Below, in pieces: positions 1 to 14,100 of a stretch of 64,000 nt of DNA. The stretch spans positions 11,099,914 to 11,163,913 of the forward strand of contig CM024175.1 in the NCBI GenBank assembly GCA_013433145.1, written 5' to 3'. Position numbers and translations under genes: made by a program. The notes below the pieces were generated by a model. It searched no databases. It was not told the DNA's origin and saw only the letters and a program-made list of their open reading frames with translations. Within the stretch, counting starts at the first letter, position 1; each line of letters opens with the position of its first letter. The DNA comes from Ascaris suum. Lineage: Eukaryota > Nematoda > Chromadorea > Rhabditida > Ascarididae.

Positions 1-503
1 ACCTGTTTCTAAGGTTGATATTACCTGTTCATTACCTCTTTAAAGTTAATTAGTCTGCCGATCGATTTATCCATAAATATGGATTCTTACCTTATGTTCA
101 CCTTCATAGCCACTAGTAGATGCAATTAATACGAAATGTTCAAATATCTCTTAGTAATACGAGATCTTGACATTGATTTGCTGCTCAGATGGACTTAATA
201 ATCGTTTATAACTTAAGCTTACATCTAAATTACGAATACTGTCTCAAACTGAGAGGTTTCATGGAAAAACTTCCGGCAAGGAGTTAGACAAAAAAAAAAG
301 AGCTCCAAACGAGGAGAACATCCGATGTGTTGTTCTCAGTGAAACTAATAGAGAATTATATCTACACAAAAAGGTGTTCACTATAAAATTGAATACTCCG
401 AATTATTTAAAAAATATCTAAAGCTAACAAATTCCTTATACATCATTCACTTCAAATAAATTAGCCTTGAAATTTTATTTACTATCAGCTTTAGAGCTTC
501 TCT

Positions 504-585
504 CTACATGGAAGAATCTCCACTCAGGCAGAAATTTTTTCTATTTTTAACCCGTCGGGGTAATTTAGCATATCCATCAGCAAAG
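504..585 (-). CDS. Possible sixth exon of the ZP-domain gene
   Basis: After a TTTTAG acceptor the frame needed by exon 5 (two bases carried over) stays open for 27 codons. It includes one cysteine in the stretch NRKNFCLSGDSSM and ends at a TAG. The phase fits, but the peptide is not clearly ZP-C-like and it would end the protein without a membrane anchor. It may be a chance frame, with the true exon further left. Confidence 0.2.
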
Positions 586-672
586 CTAAAATCTAAATTC
601 ATAGATTCCTTCACCGTACGAAAAATTTGTATAGGAATTAAATACGACTAGGTTTAATTATGCATTGGTTAC

Positions 673-3600
673 CTGCTCTGAACAAATGTTAGATGTTTTG
701 CCTCTGGAGATGTCATATCCTCACGATCAGAAAACATACATTCCTTTGGGATAATACCATGGTATGCTTCTGAAAAGAAATCCGTCTATTACAACAGATA
801 AAATATGAAGCGATTTTTCTGCAAATCAAAATCATTGACGAAAACTTTTAGTATCATAAAGCATTTCGATTTAAATAATGATAATGATCCAATTTTATCA
901 GTTAATCTTGCGTTATCACTTAATGGCTCGGTGTTATCAGTTATCAATTATGTGATAATTTTACTTCACAAATAATAGACTATTTTAATAGTATGCAGTT
1001 GTAACGATAATGCACTGATCCTCATATGCGGATGATATTCGATTCGAAATCACTTTTTCATTGAACATTTTCTGCAGGGAATTGTGATTATTGGTCGCGA
1101 ATTATTCGAAAGAGAACGAAACTTACTATCGGGAGAGAGTGCAACATAAAATTCGACCGTATCGCCGAATTTAGCCGCTCGTAAAGGACGGCCATCAATA
1201 CTACGGAATATCATTTCCACTTTTGGTTTCGGCTTTCCTCCAGTCGACGCAACTACCTCATGACCACTGAAAATTAAATTAACCTCCTTATGAAGAAGGT
1301 GAAATACCGTAAAACTCAGCTTTATAAGCCCTGAAAAGATGCTCCGAATCATCAAATGTTATAGTGCACAAAGTCTCAAAAATATTATTAAATGACACAA
1401 ACAAGATGCAGCATTTGATATAATATATTGAAACCGCAACTAAAGTAGAGCTGACTATGGTCACTTCTGAGTTGCAGCATAACGGGGTCACTTTTGCGTT
1501 ATTTGGTGAAACCAAGCAAAAAAAAAAACAGTTTCTTTCTTTCTATCTATGCAGCGTAACAGAAATTCTTTCTCATTCAAAAGCATACGAAGAGCAGTTA
1601 AGATATCTTTTGCTTCTATAAATTACGATAGAGAGGAAAAAGATAGAGGAAGTAAAGAAAGAAAGAGAAAAAGAATGCGGTAATGTTTCGAGAGTTTTGG
1701 ATGCATTTAATTCCAATCTAATAGTGGAACACTCGGATGCCTCCTTCTTTCTTTTACCGCCTCATGTTATTTCAACTCCAACATTACAACTATTATTCCT
1801 CGGTCTGCCTTTATGATTAATCCGGAATATTAGATTATCCGGAACACAAGGCAATTCGACGAGAGTGCTCCGTTATGAATCCACCTTGAAATGTCGTTGA
1901 ATCTGATTGTTTGTACGCTTCTCGTATATAAACAAAATACATGATTGACTCGAAGTGTCTTTGCTGGACTATGATCTGCATTATCTTCCAGGGCGATTGT
2001 AGTTTCGGCGTTTTGATAATTCGGTTCCTGTAAGTGAGATGATTGCAAAAAAAAGGTGCTCTCAAGGAAATAATATCGAAATATGACTTCTAAGATCGTT
2101 GCATCTTCCTTCCGATGGCTGACACATCGTTCAGATGATAAATAAAGTTCGAACGTTACCACTAAATTAATAAAATGCTCACCTTGATGGGCAAAAAAAA
2201 CAATCAAATTGAAATTATATGTTTGTAATGACCGTAGTCTATAGATAGATTGAATTATCGAATTAATTTCCTCTCGATAATTCTATTAATTAAAAAGCGA
2301 TCAGTGGAAAATAGTAAAAAAGCGTCATCGTATTCCTATTTAAATAGGAGATTTTTACGTTGAAAAATAAATATTATAAATATTATTTAAAGAATTACTG
2401 AAGAAATTCTACAAATAAAGTGAAGAATACGAAAGAAGAATAAGAGAGATTAAATGGTTGAAAGTATGCGAGAATCTTTCACGCGATAGTTTGAACGTGA
2501 AATTTTGCATCGAGTAGATATGAATTTGAAAAACAAATAGTAGTCACATTGCTTGAGGTTTACTTGCGGCAAATTTTCCTTCCATCTGGAGGATAAACTG
2601 TTGTCATTCCATTTAGTGGTGACATCCATCGAAACACGATCGACAGAGTTTGATGAGATGCGTCTAATTACAATGTGTAACCTCTTCTCCTACGGAAACC
2701 CTTGTGATCTGGAGAAAATGCAGAAAATCCCACAATTGTTCAACATCGCGAGGTGTTTGCAGGTCAAAGAGGAGTGGTAGGATATTATACATCCTCGAAT
2801 TTTTAGATACGTTTTGAAATAGTCGATTATTGCATAATCTCAGTTGAAATGTTTCAGAATGTGACTCGTAGCGAACGAATTGCACGCCTACCAAATCTGT
2901 TAATTGAACGTTGCAATGTTTTCCATATGGAATTGTAAAATTATAATTCACAAGATTTCCGTTTTTTAATGCGCTTCCACAAGGAGTTCTTGATTTCTGC
3001 TCATAGACATAGACGACAGGTTGCGACTTTGGATTTGCCATCCATCGTTGTATGTCTGGATCTGATTTATTCAGCATTACGGTTATCGCATCTGCTGTAC
3101 ACCCTACTTCTTCAACTGAAAAAAAAAAGATTTATTCACTTATTGAAATAATAAATAATATTTTTATTAGAATGTAATGATCATAGTAAAATATCTGAAC
3201 ATCTTCTGTTTATTTTTATGCAAACAAAACTGTCATAAGGCACTTTGGCTTCTTAGTAAGAGTTTTTTTTTTGCTTTATCATAGATTTACATAAAAATTA
3301 GACGATTAGAATCGAAATTATGCAAAATTTTTTGAAAGAATTGTATCGATTTGCAAATGATTTGCTCTGCTAGCGATTGATAAGCGTTGTAATTATTGCA
3401 ACAGATAGAAGATTGAAAAATCGGAAAAAAAAACGCATTCATTGCTAAATATTTAAAATATATCTGAAAAATACGTCTTAAAAATGGATATTGCTGAGTA
3501 AAGATATTGCAATATCAGCGGATTGCAAAAAAAAAAACCATTGCAATCGCCAATATTCGAAAACAATTGCAAAAAAAAAGTCAAGAAAAAAAAACTCATT

Positions 3601-3972
3601 GTAATAATAATTGATTGTTCTCTTCCGCTTCCTTGAAATGCATGCAATTTATTGCGTATCGTTTCAATTTTAGTACTAATTATTACTAATCAAAGAGGAA
3701 ATGATAATTAACCTCCATAGATATTGTATATTTAACTAAGGAAAATATTCTTCGAAAAAATTTGAGAAAAAAATTCTAAGAAAATCCAAAAATTAATTTA
3801 CATTCTAATCGATTGGAGCTGAAAAATTCCTAGCAAACATAGATATAAATTATCATGGAGAAATTTTAGAAATTAGGAGTGAATAATTCTATCAACACTT
3901 ACCAAATCCATCGGCTTCAATAGTTATTGAGAAATATACTATAAATAATAGAAAGCAAAATGTACTAGTCAT
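673..3972 (-). CDS. Secreted ZP-domain (cuticlin-like) protein, 3' end missing
   Basis: Five exons join in phase on the minus strand: 3972-3903, 3115-2892, 2027-1885, 1266-1127 and 769-673. Together they give 224 residues plus a split codon. The start ATG opens a hydrophobic signal peptide (MTSTFCFLLFIVYFS) and lies six bases after a TTTTCAG acceptor. ZP-N follows with its four cysteines in order: GCTADAITV, RTPCGSA, GKHCNVQLTDL and VFCLYTRS. Exon 4 starts ZP-C (KVEMIFRSIDGRPLRAAKFG) and exon 5 carries IPKECMFSDRED, the usual first ZP-C cysteine region. Donors are GTAAGT, GTAGGC, GTGGAT, GTAAGT and GTAACC; the GTGGAT one is weak. ZP proteins polymerise in apical extracellular matrix, and in nematodes in cuticle and tube linings. 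The rest of ZP-C, a furin site and a membrane anchor should lie at or beyond the left edge. The domain call is firm; which cuticlin-family member it is cannot be told. Confidence 0.88.
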
Positions 3973-3978
3973 AGTGCT

Positions 3979-3998
3979 CTGAAAAAAAATAAATAAAT
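3979..3998 (-). promoter_or_regulatory. Splice acceptor just before the ZP gene start, possibly for a trans-spliced leader
   Basis: On the minus strand an A/T-rich tract ending in eight Ts and CAG is followed by only AGCACT before the ATG of the ZP gene. In nematodes this is the usual arrangement for spliced-leader addition. It could also be the 3' end of an intron that follows a noncoding first exon. No leader sequence is visible in the genomic DNA to decide. Confidence 0.45.
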
Positions 3999-4599
3999 AA
4001 ATCGCTAATACTGAAAATTTTAAACGTTTCGATTCGTAACGTTGTAAAATTCTTCGATGTTTATTGTTTAGCCAACTCAACGCATTCGATTTTTACATTT
4101 GAAAGAAGCATATCAACTAAAACGATGGACGATTACAACTTTCTCGCATAAATTATAAAAATTCGACTAACTTACCTGAAATTCGATTCGAGAATAAAAC
4201 AATGAGGTGAAAAATTTACCTGGTCGGGCAGGTTCAACAAATCGAAAAAAAAATGTTATCCAAAAAAAGAAATATATTTACCGCGATGCACACAACATTT
4301 TTCATGGAGCAAAAAAAAGACCAAAAAGATCAAAGATCATTTATAAAACAACAAAAAAAAATTCAACAATTTAAGCCGGAAATGATAGATCTCACAATCT
4401 TAATCGTTTAAGCATCGATTTTCAATGCGCATCATTGCAAAATTTTGCAAAAAAAAAGGATGATTTCAAATGCAAAATAAGTTAGAATATACTTTCTAAT
4501 AGGCATTAATGCAAAAACGAGGCAGCAATTCATATTTGCATTGCATGTGGATCGTCGTATCAATAGAATATAGGTACACATGAAAGTGAGCAAAGTGAT

Positions 4600-6160
4600 A
4601 TGCAAATATGGCTGAATCGAACGGTCACAACGAGGACAATGGGCTCTCATTAAGGTGTATTGCTTGATGCTCGCCCCACACCTGCCTTCGTCTCCTACCT
4701 CACCAAATCAGTGCTATTCGATTGTTTAGCAGCCGTTCAACGGCTTAGTAACTATCAATGGATTGTCCACGTTAGTAACTCATACATATTGAAAATAAGG
4801 ATTAAATAAAAGTAGTACAAATAATTACGGAGACGGAAATGAGATCATTTTGATTCATTCAAAAATTATTCAAATTTATTTATGAGTTTAAAAAGTTCTT
4901 TTTTTAAAAAACAATGTAATGCTTGAGGACGTCACCGATTTCCTACGCCTTCACCTCCTGCTATCATCGTTCGTCGCCCCTTTCCCACCTTGAGAAGAAG
5001 GTGATTGAAAAGAATGTAAATCAAAAGAAGCTGTTGAACTATTTCCGAAGAATGTGTGAGAAATAAATGGCATTAGAGATATTTCTTCAAAATAGCTGCT
5101 TGCTAAGGAAAGCTAGAGAGATCAAGACGATAGGGAGAACAATACAATATGGGAAGCACTAAGATAATACATGACAACAATTTTGTTCATTTTTACCATT
5201 GCTGTTCTGGTAAAAAAAGCACGAAAAACCGATGGGAAAAACGTGCCCTAGTCTATCCGAGAGTGCATTGATCCCCATTGATCACTGTGAGGTTGATCTC
5301 GTCCTCCTGATCGATCGGTCTATATGTTCCGAGCTGATTTACCTCACACCTCAACTCAAACAGATATTAATGTTGCGAAAAGCAATGTGTTCTCTGCCGG
5401 GATTAATCACAGAGGAAATTTCCACATGGCAGCTTTCTTTTAAATTCGAAGCATATCGACTAGTGAAGAAATTAACATTAGAGTGCGCACCGAAATGCAC
5501 TCAAAAACATCAACGTAAGATGAGAAAGTATGAAAGAAGATTCAAAAGCTTTGTTGGAAAGATGGGGAGGGGGATGAGAAGATGGGGTGGAAGACATCGA
5601 TAGCACCACATTTACAAGCCATGCTGAGTTGCAATAAAATATTACCCTTAAATGATAGCCTTCAACGTCCATAACCAATAGATGCTCCATGGTTATCATG
5701 TAGAAACAAACTGATAATCTAGATGTTCAAGTATTCCTTTGAAAACAGAAAATTCGTCGTCTCCGGAAAATTTCTGGAACGGATTGACAAGTGCAAATAG
5801 AATTTTCAACTTTTTCGAAAATTTTTCGCCTTTCAACAAGAGAATTATATCTAGCAAGGACAAGAGAATGGAATATGGCTATAAAATGGCCTCATCTTAT
5901 GGTTGCCTTGGAAGCAGCAACAATTAAGGGGAAAGCAGCGAAATCACTAGACCTAACAGGTTTAGGGTATCGAGAATAACCGCACCTGGCCTGACGGAGC
6001 GCAAAACAATGCCATTCACTATGTGCACATACAACAGAAGAGACCTAGAGATAACGCCCGTTTACCTGCCATAACCTCATTTCGGCAACCTTTGTAGATG
6101 TGCGTAAGCCGGCTCACCTCCTCTTCTCGTCGGGGAATATAATTTATTCCCCCCCACATA
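4600..6160. other. GC-richer island with coding-like frames on both strands
   Basis: Base composition rises well above the flanks. On the plus strand there is a short ATG frame at 4608 (MAESNGHNEDNGLSLR) ending at a possible GTGTAT donor, a 123-codon ORF at 5232-5603 rich in K and R near its end, and a 62-codon ORF at 5791-5979. On the minus strand 6159-6066 reads MWGGINYIPRREEEVSRLTH, sits one base after an ACAG acceptor and ends at a GTAAAC donor. No two of these join in phase convincingly and no domain is recognised. It could be an unrecognised gene, a pseudogene or a degraded repeat. Confidence 0.25.
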
Positions 6161-9100
6161 CTGTGTATGCTAATACATCGTTGAACCTTGTTGAATTGAT
6201 TGCAGCAAGCATAAACGCATATCGTAAATAATCTACATAAGTAGATCGTATGTATGTACAGTTGTCAAGTTGGATTGAAATAAGTGACGAGTATATAACA
6301 CTGAAGTGTTTATCATTTGTCTGCGATATATATTTCAGCCGGAAAGCATCGCAGAATTTTCACAAACTTATGAGGGTTTTCATTTTGAAAGATTAAAAAA
6401 AAATTTGCCATTACTAGTGGAATCTGTGCAAATGCTATTTTCTCTTCTTTGAGGAGCCTTAGTGGAGCTTGAGATGTGGAGCTTATTTCAAACAGTGTTG
6501 AAAGTTTGTTGAAAGAAAACGACGCTTTCTTATAGCGGAAAATCTGAAACATGCAAATCTCATCATTTAATAAATGAATATAAGAATGTAGTCAAAGCAT
6601 AAATACGTATTCTCTAGAAGATCGGACAACGTTTCAATATAGATTGGCGCAGTTGTTTATGTGTCGATTTAAAGCGATAAAGAGAAGTGCTAAATTTTGC
6701 ATTAAAAAAAATTATATATTTCTTTAAGCATATTCGAAATTCAAAGATTATAATGAATGCGAAAATTGTTGATAATGCAAAAATTCAAATGTAGAAATGA
6801 AATATCGTCGATCGAGTGAAATAATAAATTCAGGCAATAAGAAATAAATAATAAGCAAAAATCGAGCGCAAATTCAAACATCCTCGAAAATATCCTCGAG
6901 TGTTAAATTTTTCGATAATTATATAGGAAAATTACTCTTCGTTGCGCTTTCAACAAATCACTTCAACGAAACTAAAAGAATTTTAACGAAATTCCACAAA
7001 TCTCAGCAATAATTTGAGGAAATTTATCAAAGCCATCTTGAAAAAAAAAACACACAAAATTTCTCAATTATTCAACTGAGAAAATAATATTTTTCATAGA
7101 ATGAGATGAGGATATTATTATTTAAATCTTTCTTAGCATATCAAAATAATCGTTTAGTTTCAAACAATTTTCTATTTCTAAATTATTAGAGAAGAATATT
7201 TTATTTTGAAATGTTGTCTATTATTTTTTTTTTTAGGAAAACATATAAGAAAATTTCATTATTTACATATTGCTTAATAAGCAAATACTTAAATATTCTT
7301 ATATTAAGTTATTCTAGCCAGTTAATTACATATAAGAGCGTTTAATTATTTGCTTATTTGATTCATAATAAAGAAGAATTTAGAGAAATTTATTGAATTG
7401 ATCGATTTTCATTTATCAACATCTTCCCTAATCAGTAACGCAAAACGTCTGATTTGATGATAACAAACTGTGATAATAAACTATAAGCAGTTTTGAATTT
7501 CACCTTTAAACGTTAATAGAATTTTAATTAGCCGTAATGTTAGTATGAATTATACGATATATATTGGTATGGATGCATAATCGATACAGTATATGTTATT
7601 TCATATTATGAAGAACACTTTGATTTAGTGAGATATCGTAATGAAACTGAAACGACATTCGGTGAACGTTAATTACACTCTATGCAACTCATTATGAATA
7701 TGCTGAAATCATTATTGATGCCCTAATGAATACCTCTCAGAGCGCTTGTAAATTCGTCATGAAATCTATAAATCTAAAAATCTACATATATACGCGTACA
7801 GCTGCAATAATCGTAAATTTGAGAGACAAAAGGTGAAGGGTCTATATAATCGACGCAAAAGAAAGAAAGGGAAAACGAGTTACTAAGAAATTCAACGAGA
7901 ATTTCAACGTTTGAATGATAATATATTGCATATATGGAGGGTTTATTTGCACAATGTTTTTTTCATTAAGTATTGAAAAAAGTAGACAATGATATATTGA
8001 GGAAATAATGGAAAATATTCAGAAATTAATTGAAATATTGCAAAATATCCGAAAAAATTCATAAAATAAACGGATAGAAAATCGCAAAAATTCATTTAAA
8101 AAAAAAATGATTGAATAGAAAATTCGAAGTACAATTTGGAATGAGTAGAATTCGAACAAATAAATGCATAGATTATAATTCATAAATTTAACAACGATTA
8201 TAATCTACTAATGATAGCCAATCATCATTGTGAGCAACAATTCTGGATTGAAATTTTCGAGAACCCTAATTTGCATATTCAATTAATATTCATTCAGTCA
8301 TGAAAAACGCAATCAAATATTTCCGGTAAAGAACGATTAAGCTTGAGAATCAATTGCTATTGGGTCAGTTGAGCGATTTTCTCAAGAAAAATCGACCATC
8401 AAATCGTCGAATCACAAATTAATACAATTGTAATTCTTTTTTTCCAATTCACTGAATTGTTTTCATTTAATCAAAAATTTTATTTCAAAATTATCTTTAG
8501 CAGCGCAGTGAGGTGAATTATACATTTCATATTGTTCACTGAGATAAACGATCCGTTAACAATGCGCTCTATAGGAAAACATCTGCTCTCATATGAGGGT
8601 CATGTCATCATCTTAATCATGCATCGATTAAGAATGCGAAGAGAAAAGCATAACGTTTCATTCAAGCACCTGGTGTCATGCCTAAGCACGCTTTTCGCGC
8701 ACAATTACGCTTAATACCCTATTGGAAAATCTCTTCTTTCGGGAAATTTCATCGCTTCATAAAATGCAAATTTCTTCATGTGCCATTGAAAATTATTTTC
8801 AAACTAAATCATGATTCCTACTAGCAAGAGTCACCTTTTTCACGAGAACAATAGTCACCTTGATCTAACGGTCGAATAATGCCCGATGTTCGAGTGTTCT
8901 AGATTTTTCAACGGACATCATTTGTATATTTGAATCAACAAACATCAATTTCTATGGCACCTATATGCAAATTACGACCTTTTGGTATGAATTCAATAGT
9001 CGTAAATTGAAATTCGCAAAAATATTCCATGGCAAAATATTTCACAAGCGTGCTTGTTGAATTATAGCATCAATCAAATTATAAAATAAATTACGCTATA

Positions 9101-10288
9101 GAAAACAAAAAAATTTAGTTCTCTAATTATTTCATTTCAATTATATAGTTTAATTTCTATCCAACCCAACGAAATGGCATTTACTTCATTCGCGTATTTT
9201 CGGCTGAGTTGAAATGATCGCTAATTCGCAGCATATTTTTATTTCATAGATCCCAAAAATCATGTTCTATACTATGCCATGGCAGGAAAGACCGACAATA
9301 ATTCCATCGTATTCGACGAGTTCAGCAAAAACAACTAACATCGCTTATACATAAGTGATCACTTTGCCACATCGACCACTATAATTATTCTTTTTTGAAT
9401 ACATAAAATTTCGAAACCTATTTCGCCAGAAAAAAACTCAAAATTGGCGCAACCGTTGCAGAAGAAGTGATTTGATTAAATAATATGGAGTGGAGATTAG
9501 AGGAGATATGGAAGAGGAATCCAGGAGACACATAGAGATGATTTACATAACAGCCGTTTGATTCAATATATGTTTTATTAGTTTTAATGCTGTGGAATCT
9601 GTATGATACACTATCAACAAATGTGTGTTAATATTGAAAAGAAAAATTTACATAATGTAAAGTTGAAGAAATTAAAAAAGAAAATGAGCGAAAAATTCCA
9701 TTGCAAAAAATTTAGTGAATATGCAAAATGCAAATTGTTGCATCTCATCGATTGTTCAAATGTTCACTAATTTTCATACAATAATTATAATTAATATTCA
9801 ATGCTATAATGTGTTGCAGAATACAAATTGCAAGAGTATTATTGCACTTCAAGTTGAAGATTTATGCAATCAAGTTACTACATAATTTTTGCAATTTCAA
9901 TACTTCTATTGCAATTCCAAATTGGTCATTTATCAAAAAGAACAACTTTTATAAGTCTCGTTTCCTTCGATAAACAAAAATATATTGTGCACTTACACTT
10001 AACAATTCATAATGGCCAATAAATTTGAAACAATTTTCAAAATTTTCATTAAAAAATCAATTAATAACACATAGAAAGCAATTTTATTCATTCGATAAAA
10101 AATTTCCCCATTAGAAAAATTTCATAATCAAGTGGAATCGATTTGAATTTATCATTCAAAAATAGAAACCAATATCATCATAGATAAAAATGATATTAAA
10201 GATTGCATAATCGTATTGTCACAGTTTTTGTATTTCCTCATCGGATGAGAATTGTTCATTACATATCCATAGGATAACCGATAAGATA

Positions 10289-10319
10289 TTGTTGTATTTT
10301 CCATAGGAAAATACAACAA
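10289..10319. repeat. Perfect 14-bp inverted repeat with 3-base loop
   Basis: The arms TTGTTGTATTTTCC and GGAAAATACAACAA flank ATA. The hairpin lies about 0.8 kb downstream of the receptor stop codon in otherwise featureless DNA. The stem is too short for a typical microRNA precursor, and no T-run marks it as a pol III terminator. Confidence 0.7.
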
Positions 10320-11139
10320 CAATTTACGTTCATTAAATAAAAATACCCAAAAAAAAACTTTACGAGAATAAATTTAAAGAGAAAAAACAACGACCGACAT
10401 AAGAATGAAGAGAATACTCGCAAATAATTCAATTCTACAAACTTTTACGATGAAATCACTAAATTGCCCCGCAAATTAAAGAATATTCATAAGATATACA
10501 TAGAATATATAATGAATAAACTTTCACGAAGACAATTAGAGAATATTTTCCAATATATAGATATTTCTATACGATAATATTTCCGGGAAAAAGCTTTTTA
10601 ATCTGATAGACTTAAAAGAGTTTATAATTGAGGCTCATTAATTTAAAATCGTCGACAATTTGAAATTTTTAAATTTTTTCGCACTTTTTTTTAAAAAAAG
10701 ATTTCAATTGAACATAGTGGAATTATTGAATTCTAAAAATAACTAATGAAATGTCGATTCAGGTTAATTGAATTTCTTTATATGGCTAGTGATAATTTTA
10801 GACGTTCAACCTTTGTAAAGGTATTTTTTTCAATCAAGAAAATTTTCATCGAAATTCAGTTAAAGTTAATTATTTTTAGGTATTTGTCTAAGAGATTGAT
10901 AAAAAATTTCTCTTAGAATCTCTCATCTCAATTGAGCAATTATTGTCACCGCTTAGTAATATCTATCTCTTCTCTTATGTTCTTTATCCTTTCTCACCTC
11001 GCTATTGCTTCTTATGAATATGCGCCACCGTTTCTTTAGTAAACTTATCATCTCTAATTGCAAATTTCAGCAATAAATTTATGAATAATATCGATGAAAA
11101 CATTATAAAATAATAATTATGCAATAATTAGAAAAAGAT

Positions 11140-14100
11140 TTATAATTTAATTTCATTTAGGTTAGCATCTGGATCATCACTTATGAACGAGAGAGCAGAT
11201 TTGTGATCTGAGTCGAAAAGTGGAACCTCATCCACTTCCTTGTATGTTTCATCTCCTAGCGTCGGAATTGAAGGTGCACCTCGTTGTGAAATGTTTTTGA
11301 TAGATGTTGAAGGTGTACCCAATGGAACAGAGGAATGACGAGAACAAGGCGATACACAGTGGATGAACTTCTTTTTTGAAACTGAAGCTGAAAAAGAAAT
11401 AATGACAGGCGATAAGTTTAATTTAGAAAGAAGAATGAGATTATTTAAAAGTTTTGCTGAACAGAAATTAGGTAAATGATCGAAGATCGGGAAGTCGATA
11501 TGAATAAATAAGCAAACTCTATTAAAATTGCTCGGAATCGAATTATCTTCGAAAGAGATCTGTGTTCTGTGGAATTCATGCTCGGTGGAGTTTTATGGTT
11601 TAATATTCCGCGATTCCCCGCGGACCATAAACTTCGACAAATGCATATAATAGCTAATAGAAAATCTGATATGACAGGAGTTGAAATGATAACGATAGGA
11701 GGTGATGTGGAAAGCAGAAGCGTCTAATTCCCAGCATCCATCCAAACGATGGTAGCAATGATAGATTTTCTCGGAAGCGAAGTGAAAATTTCATTCTCAT
11801 TAGCTAAAGTAGTAGCGGACGTTTTAACATTGTAGGTGGGTCAAGTTGAACCATAAAGAAGAAAGATGGGAATGGTTTTCCACCCGCTAAGAGGAGGAGA
11901 AAACGTCTTGAACACCTCTGCAGTAGGATTTTGCTGGCTAGCAGCTTTGCATACTTAGAATATAATGGGTCCAGACTGCTGATTGCACCAAAAATAATAT
12001 AAATATTTCAATAATCTTGTCACAGAGTACTAGTCGGATAGAGTCTCTCTGAAGGATTTTTCTCATTGTGGACAATGAAGACGAATTGCATATGTTTCAT
12101 CCAATATGAACCGGCAATGGACGTCCATCACATATTCGCCCGACATTTGAGGAACATTCCATATATTTCATTTATTACATATAAGGGATGTATATTTCAC
12201 ATGCCCGGGAAACAATGAATTGGCAATAGACTCCATTCCATATATTTGGCGGATTACAGATCGACAGTTGAGTATATCTCATAATTTCCGCCCTATCATT
12301 CATTCATAATATCATAAAGTTTATAGGTTTATTTAGTTCAACTCATCAATATAATTTTTAAGCATTGATAAATTGCATGATGCAATAATGCGACTATTGT
12401 TTAGGAAATGAGGGATCAATTCCTAGAGAATAGAAGTCTATGAGAACTGGCGCTCTACGTTGAACGTGAATAAAAGCCGTGATTAGAAGATCACCTAACG
12501 AAATGTCGAGTAAATCCAGGTTTAACACTACCGAAAGTGTTCAATATATAGACAGGTTTGAAAAAAAGAAGAAGAAAAAAAAGATCGAGTTCCACATCTC
12601 ACAATGATGCTCCTTAGTAAGTCTACTAAGAAAACGAACGGAAATACGATATCATACCACATATCATTTCGAAATTTTTTTTCCTCCCGAAAGTTTTTTC
12701 CGGAATATACGATTCGGTAAACTATGCTAATCCACCTCTTATCTGAAGGAAATACGTTGAACAAAACAATATAGATTTTTCAATCATTTTATTCCAACTT
12801 ATAAGTTTGCTCAATCATATTAGAAGCGCTATGCAAATAAGGAAATCGAACATGCTCGATGATTTTATCAGTAGAAATTACCTTCAAAGTAAACGCCATA
12901 GTAGCATTAGCAGGAACTGTGCCCAGGAAATGTGCCCTCTAATTTTCCGGTAAAATCTATCCCCCTTTCTAGCACCCCCCACCCCCCCCCCCCCCCCCCC
13001 GTCCTACTTCCCTCTCAACGGATATGAAAATGTACCGGCACCTATTTGAGAACTTCTCTACAAAAAATAAGCAAGACAAGTAATGAAGTTACAGCAAGCA
13101 TTCTACTATACTAACATCAATAAATTATAAAAAATTTTGATGTATGAATTCATAAAATGAAATATGCTCGATTACTGAAAATTATCTATCGCAGACTTCT
13201 AATACGTTTACCAATATCATTTATAGGTTGAATTTGTTTACAAAAAATTGAAGACAATAAATTACCGCTCGAAATTCTACACGAGGGACCATCTTGAGTA
13301 CCACCATTCATTGTCGGCGGATGTTCATGAGTTGAATTAGTAAAGGATTCGTTCGGTTCGGCGAGAGTTAACCTCGGTACGTTTCGGTTGATTGATTGAC
13401 GTCCCATAGTACCACGTCGATAGTTCATTTGATTAGGTATTTGATGTAACTATAAAAGTTTTTCTCTTTATAATAATTTTATGGTTCATTTTATTTTATT
13501 CATTCCATTATATTCTATGCGTAAAATTTATCAATAAATTACTATATGATATTTATTTTTTGAATTGATAAACTAAAAGTGATAAGTGAATCCTCCTTCA
13601 CCCGCCTCCCTTCCTCTCCCTCAAATCGATACAATATATTCATGAAATGGTTGAAAAAATCAATGCTAAGTCGATGAATAAATAACCTATACAAGATGAA
13701 GGGGGGGGGCTACTTTTGTGATATTTAAACTGTTTAACTGAATAATTAAGAGGTTCGTTGATGCTTGAGCTTGTGGAAATAATTTTTCAAGCAGAAAAAA
13801 AAAGCTTTATTGAAACGCAAAAATATCTGAAGCATTCATGCCAAACGATGTTAGAAGTACGACGGTTGTCATCAATCAATCTTTGCAATAGAAAATGAAA
13901 GAAAGAAAAGATTGATATTCGCTATAGCAATAGGCGATTGATGATGAGTAGCATCAATGGAATATTTTTCTGTAGTACATTCCTCATCATATATCCGTAG
14001 TAGAGTTTATCAAAAACACCCTTAGGATAAGCGAACTGTCGAAGATTTACGCAAGAATCAATTATGTGTGGGCTCATCGTTTTTTTTTTTCAACACCAAA

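Larger units (their letters stand above)
3999..11139. other. Gene-poor intergenic stretch
   Basis: This 7.1 kb between the ZP gene start and the 3' end of the receptor gene is mostly very AT-rich. I see no phase-consistent exon chain. It contains the coding-like island at 4.6-6.2 kb and a 14-bp perfect hairpin near 10.3 kb, both listed separately. The promoter of the ZP gene should lie in its left part, but no element can be named. Confidence 0.5.

Noticed and set aside
2052..2207. Extra ZP exon reading EHFINLVVTFELYL
   Set aside because: Exons 3115-2892 and 2027-1885 join directly in phase 0 and complete ZP-N without it. Its acceptor is also poor.
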